Positions 60,998 through 64,000 of a stretch of 64,000 bases of DNA are shown in pieces. This DNA comes from an uncultured bacterium. Lineage in GTDB: Bacteria > Bacillota > Clostridia > Lachnospirales > Lachnospiraceae. Within the stretch, counting starts at the first letter, position 1. The number at the start of each line of letters is the position of its first letter. Position numbers and translations under genes: made by a program. The stretch is from NCBI GenBank assembly GCA_947574055.1, contig CANPIC010000006.1, forward strand, positions 1-64,000, in the 5' to 3' direction. The notes beneath the pieces were generated by a model. That model was given only the letters and a program-made list of their open reading frames with translations, had not been told where the DNA came from and ran no database searches.

Positions 60998-61609
60998 TTA
61001 TGCCCGCATATCAAACGGCCTGTAGGCCATCTTGCCCTCACCGGCTGTGGCCTGCTGCGCCGCCTCTTGTTCTGCTGCCTCTTGTTCTGCAAGTTCCTCG
61101 CTCAGTTCTTCGGTGGTTTCTTCCAGCACTTCTTCTCCGATTTCCTCCAGCACCTCTTCGGCCTCTTCCAGTATTTCTTCCAGCATGCCGCCGCTGTCTT
61201 CTGTGCCCAGTGCCTCTTCGGCAATCTCCTCCTGCCGCTCTTCTGGTGTCTTGGGTTCCATCTTTTCCAATGCTTCGGCGATCTTTTCTCCGCGTTCCTT
61301 TGCTTCGTCCAGCAGATGAAACATCTGTTCCTGATTGAACGCCGCCTTTGCCGCTGCGATTTCACCCTCATAGGTATGCAGCATCTCCAGCTTCCCGGCT
61401 ATCTCCTCCACACTGCCGCACTCCATCTCTTTCAGCCCTGCCATACGCTGTTCCCAGTAGTTGACCTGTCCGGCTGCTTTCTGCGCTCTCTGCGCTGCCT
61501 CCTGTGTACTTTTCAGTGTCATATCATGCATCCCCGGCAGCCCTCCTCCCGGCGAAAGGCCGAAATTCGTGCTGCCAAACATGCCAAATCCTTTCACTGA
61601 CAGATTCAT
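60998..61609 (-). CDS. Glu-rich low-complexity hypothetical protein, first gene of sigma28-associated cluster
   Basis: MNLSVKGFGMFGSTNFGLSPGGG ... EEILEEAEEVLEEIGEEVLEETTEELSEELAEQEAAEQEAAQQ. Confidence 0.65.
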   Translation of the reverse strand: MNLSVKGFGMFGSTNFGLSPGGGLPGMHDMTLKSTQEAAQRAQKAAGQVNYWEQRMAGLKEMECGSVEEIAGKLEMLHTYEGEIAAAKAAFNQEQMFHLLDEAKERGEKIAEALEKMEPKTPEERQEEIAEEALGTEDSGGMLEEILEEAEEVLEEIGEEVLEETTEELSEELAEQEAAEQEAAQQATAGEGKMAYRPFDMRA

Positions 61610-61671
61610 AAAATCACCCATCCTTTTCTCTCCCCGTCAGTCGGGGACGGCATCCTTTCTCTGTTATCTAT

Positions 61672-61697
61672 ATATCGGAATAATTCCCTGATCTTTA
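61672..61697 (-). promoter_or_regulatory. Sigma28-like promoter (TAAA-N14-TCCGATAT)
   Basis: Minus strand TAAAGATCAGGGAATTATTCCGATAT, ~60 nt upstream of the Glu-rich ORF. Confidence 0.6.
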
Positions 61698-61912
61698 ATA
61701 TTCTGCCGGCATGTATCTGCAACATCAACATCATTTTGCTATATCAAAGCCATACAATACCATTGCCATAATTCCCACTTTCAAGTATAATAAAATGGCT
61801 GGGAAGAATTTCCCAGACAACCATACCAAAAAGAATAAAAGGTGACAGGCAGGCGACGTGTATGCCACATCCGCTGCGCAGGTGCACCTCTGCAGAAAGA
61901 AAGGAATCATCA

Positions 61913-62968
61913 GTGAAACAATTTTTCGGAACAAGTCACAGCGGGAATCTCAGTGAAGCCGTCCGCGGGCTGCAGCAGCCTCAGCTGCTTATTTTAATGT
62001 CCAACAGCGAGCAGTTCGAAACACATGTAAAGGAACTGGAAAAGCGCTATCCGGGTATTCCCAGTATCGGATGTGTCGGTATGTGCTATGACACCCATGT
62101 CATTGAAAAGGGTGTGGGCGTGGTCGCCTTTTATGACGGTGTCAGCGCAGCAGCCAATGTACTGGAATATGCGTCAACCATGCCGGCAAAACATATCAAA
62201 CGTCTGGAGACAGATATGGCCAGTATACACGGTTCACAAAGGGATACCGTATGCATTGATTTCTGTACGGGGAATGATGCCTGTGTGCTGACCACCATCT
62301 ACAGCGTCCTCAAACGACATGGTATCTCTCTGGCCGGCGGAACCGGAGATGCAGACATGGTATCTGTCAACGGGAACGTTTACCATGATGCTGCCGTTTA
62401 TGCCCTTGTCAAAAATAACAATGGCAGGGCCAAAGCCTACAAGGAAAATATTTATCGCCCCATGGGCGATTACCGTTTCATTGCCTCCAAAACAGACAAG
62501 GCAAATTATATCATCGGCGAGTTGAACGGGCAGTCCGCCAAACTGGTCTACCAGAATATTCTCCATGTAACGGAAAAAGAGATCCTCACGCAGACCTTTA
62601 AGAACCCGTTCGGGAAGATCAATGGAAATGACACCTGTATCATTTCTATTAAAGAAGTGAACGGAAATGCCCTCACCTGTTTCCGTCAGGTCAATGACTC
62701 GGATGTTCTGATCATGCTGGAGCTGGGCGACTACAGGGCGATCGTACAGGAAACCATCCAGACGATCCGCAAGGATTTTTCCAGAATCTCCGCTGTCTTT
62801 TCCATCAACTGCCTCTTTCGTTATCTGCTGTTTACAGAAAACAATTATATGCAGCAATACCTGAAAGAAATGAGTATCCTGGGAAATCACGCCGGTCTGG
62901 TGGGATACGGGGAGCACTACAATAACCAGTTTGTAAACCAGTCCATGACCTGTGTGGTCTTTGAATGA
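61913..62968 (+). CDS. FIST domain sensory protein (probable GTG start)
   Basis: KQFFGTSHSGNLSEAVRGLQQPQLLILMSNSEQFETHVKELEKRYPGIPSIGCVGMCYDTHVIEKGVGVVAF; RBS AAAGGAAT before GTG. Confidence 0.82.
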   Translation: MKQFFGTSHSGNLSEAVRGLQQPQLLILMSNSEQFETHVKELEKRYPGIPSIGCVGMCYDTHVIEKGVGVVAFYDGVSAAANVLEYASTMPAKHIKRLETDMASIHGSQRDTVCIDFCTGNDACVLTTIYSVLKRHGISLAGGTGDADMVSVNGNVYHDAAVYALVKNNNGRAKAYKENIYRPMGDYRFIASKTDKANYIIGELNGQSAKLVYQNILHVTEKEILTQTFKNPFGKINGNDTCIISIKEVNGNALTCFRQVNDSDVLIMLELGDYRAIVQETIQTIRKDFSRISAVFSINCLFRYLLFTENNYMQQYLKEMSILGNHAGLVGYGEHYNNQFVNQSMTCVVFE

Positions 62969-62983
62969 TGGGAAGGAGACAAT

Positions 62984-63922
62984 ATGCTGAAAAGAAATAA
63001 AAGCGAAAAAAAAGTACCAAAAATATCCAAAGAAGAATTCCTGTATCCCATCATGCATATTGCAAACAGTCTGAAAGACTATCGGACAGACATTGTGCAA
63101 AAAGAAGTGGCATCCCTGCAAAAACTGAGTATGGTAAACAGTTCCTTCCATCATGTATTGCAGGAAGCAGAAGCCTTTTACGAGAAACTGCATGATTTTG
63201 AATCGGCATTTTCCGATATCAACAACGTAGCCGGTCAGTTTTCAGAAGTACAGGACGAGATAACCCGTTCTGTGATGCAGGCCCAGAACGAAGTGGAAGA
63301 TCTCAAAAACAGTTCCCTGCAGGTGGAAACGCATTTCAGTGAGATGGAAAGCACTTTTGCCGATTTCCAGACCGCTCTGCGCAAAATCAAAGTATGTACC
63401 GGAAAGATCGTCTCTATCGCCGAGCAGACCAATATCCTGGCTCTGAACGCCACCATCGAGGCCGCAAGGGCCGGGGAACAGGGCAAAGGATTTGGGGTCG
63501 TGGCAGTCGAAGTCAAGCATCTGGCCGATGAAATCAAAGACCTGGTGGCAGAAGTCGATGCCGGTATCAATGATGTGGAAATGGGAACCGACCAGTTAAG
63601 CGTCAGCATCTCCACCTCCCAGCAGGCTCTGGATGAGAGTCTTGCAAAGGTAAATCAGACCGGTGAGATGTTTGATCAGATTACCCGCTCGGCCGAAGGC
63701 GCCAGTGCCGTACAGACAGAAATCTCCGGCGTAATCAATGATTCCCGCTCGGAATTGCAGGAACTGTGCCGGGTCTTTGACAAAACAAAGCAACTCCATC
63801 TGGATGTGCAGCAGCACATCGCCCAGGCCAGCAATCTGGGCACCACCAAGAGCAGCATGTTCGAAGATGTGGACAATATGCTCTCCCAGATTTCGCCTAT
63901 CATACAGGAATACATAAAATAA
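62984..63922 (+). CDS. Cytosolic methyl-accepting chemotaxis protein
   Basis: [45 protein letters not shown]; no TM segment. Confidence 0.92.
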   Translation: MLKRNKSEKKVPKISKEEFLYPIMHIANSLKDYRTDIVQKEVASLQKLSMVNSSFHHVLQEAEAFYEKLHDFESAFSDINNVAGQFSEVQDEITRSVMQAQNEVEDLKNSSLQVETHFSEMESTFADFQTALRKIKVCTGKIVSIAEQTNILALNATIEAARAGEQGKGFGVVAVEVKHLADEIKDLVAEVDAGINDVEMGTDQLSVSISTSQQALDESLAKVNQTGEMFDQITRSAEGASAVQTEISGVINDSRSELQELCRVFDKTKQLHLDVQQHIAQASNLGTTKSSMFEDVDNMLSQISPIIQEYIK

Positions 63923-63924
63923 AA

Positions 63925-63970
63925 CGGCAAAAGACAGCCGGCCTTTTACAGACCTGGCTGTCTTTTACTA
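63925..63970 (+). terminator. Intrinsic terminator after the FIST-MCP pair
   Basis: AAAAGACAGCC...GGCTGTCTTTT. Confidence 0.82.
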
Positions 63971-64000
63971 TCTAAGCAACATACCTTCTGATCATTCCTG

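Noticed and set aside
61745-61800. Possible plus-strand sigma28 promoter for the FIST-MCP pair (CAAA-N16-GCCATAAT)
   Set aside because: Both boxes and spacing deviate from TAAA-N15-GCCGATAA; too weak to report as a feature.

Overview
This window looks like a Clostridia/Lachnospiraceae-type chromosome segment. It starts with a reversed translation/transcription block on the minus strand: rpmG-secE-nusG-rplK-rplA // rplJ-rplL-rpoB-rpoC-rpsL-rpsG-fusA-tuf. A late flagellar regulon follows (flgM-flgN-flgK-flgK2-flgL-fliW-csrA and flaG-fliD-fliS-chaperone). The rest is metabolic and sensory genes: sugar kinase/aldolase, M18 peptidase, hsp20, Fur/PerR-like regulator plus a CZB chemoreceptor, glgCD, and FIST plus a soluble chemoreceptor. 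The most unusual parts are: (i) a ~7 kb accessory island between rplA and rplJ, carrying MBOAT/SGNH-like/CapA genes, a carbon-nitrogen-hydrolase-like protein with a novel N-terminus, and a winged-helix regulator plus an unknown protein behind a direct-repeat operator; (ii) a bacterial Thg1-like (3'-5' nucleotidyltransferase) gene inside a cluster with sigma28-type promoters and FlgL/FliD-like mini-proteins; (iii) a PerR-box-preceded, overlapping Fur-family/CZB-chemoreceptor operon; (iv) three FliD-like and two FlgK-like proteins plus a FlgL with DxDGDG calcium-type repeats; (v) a frameshifted fucose-isomerase-like remnant between a kinase and an aldolase. Product names come from reading protein motifs by eye; no database search was run.
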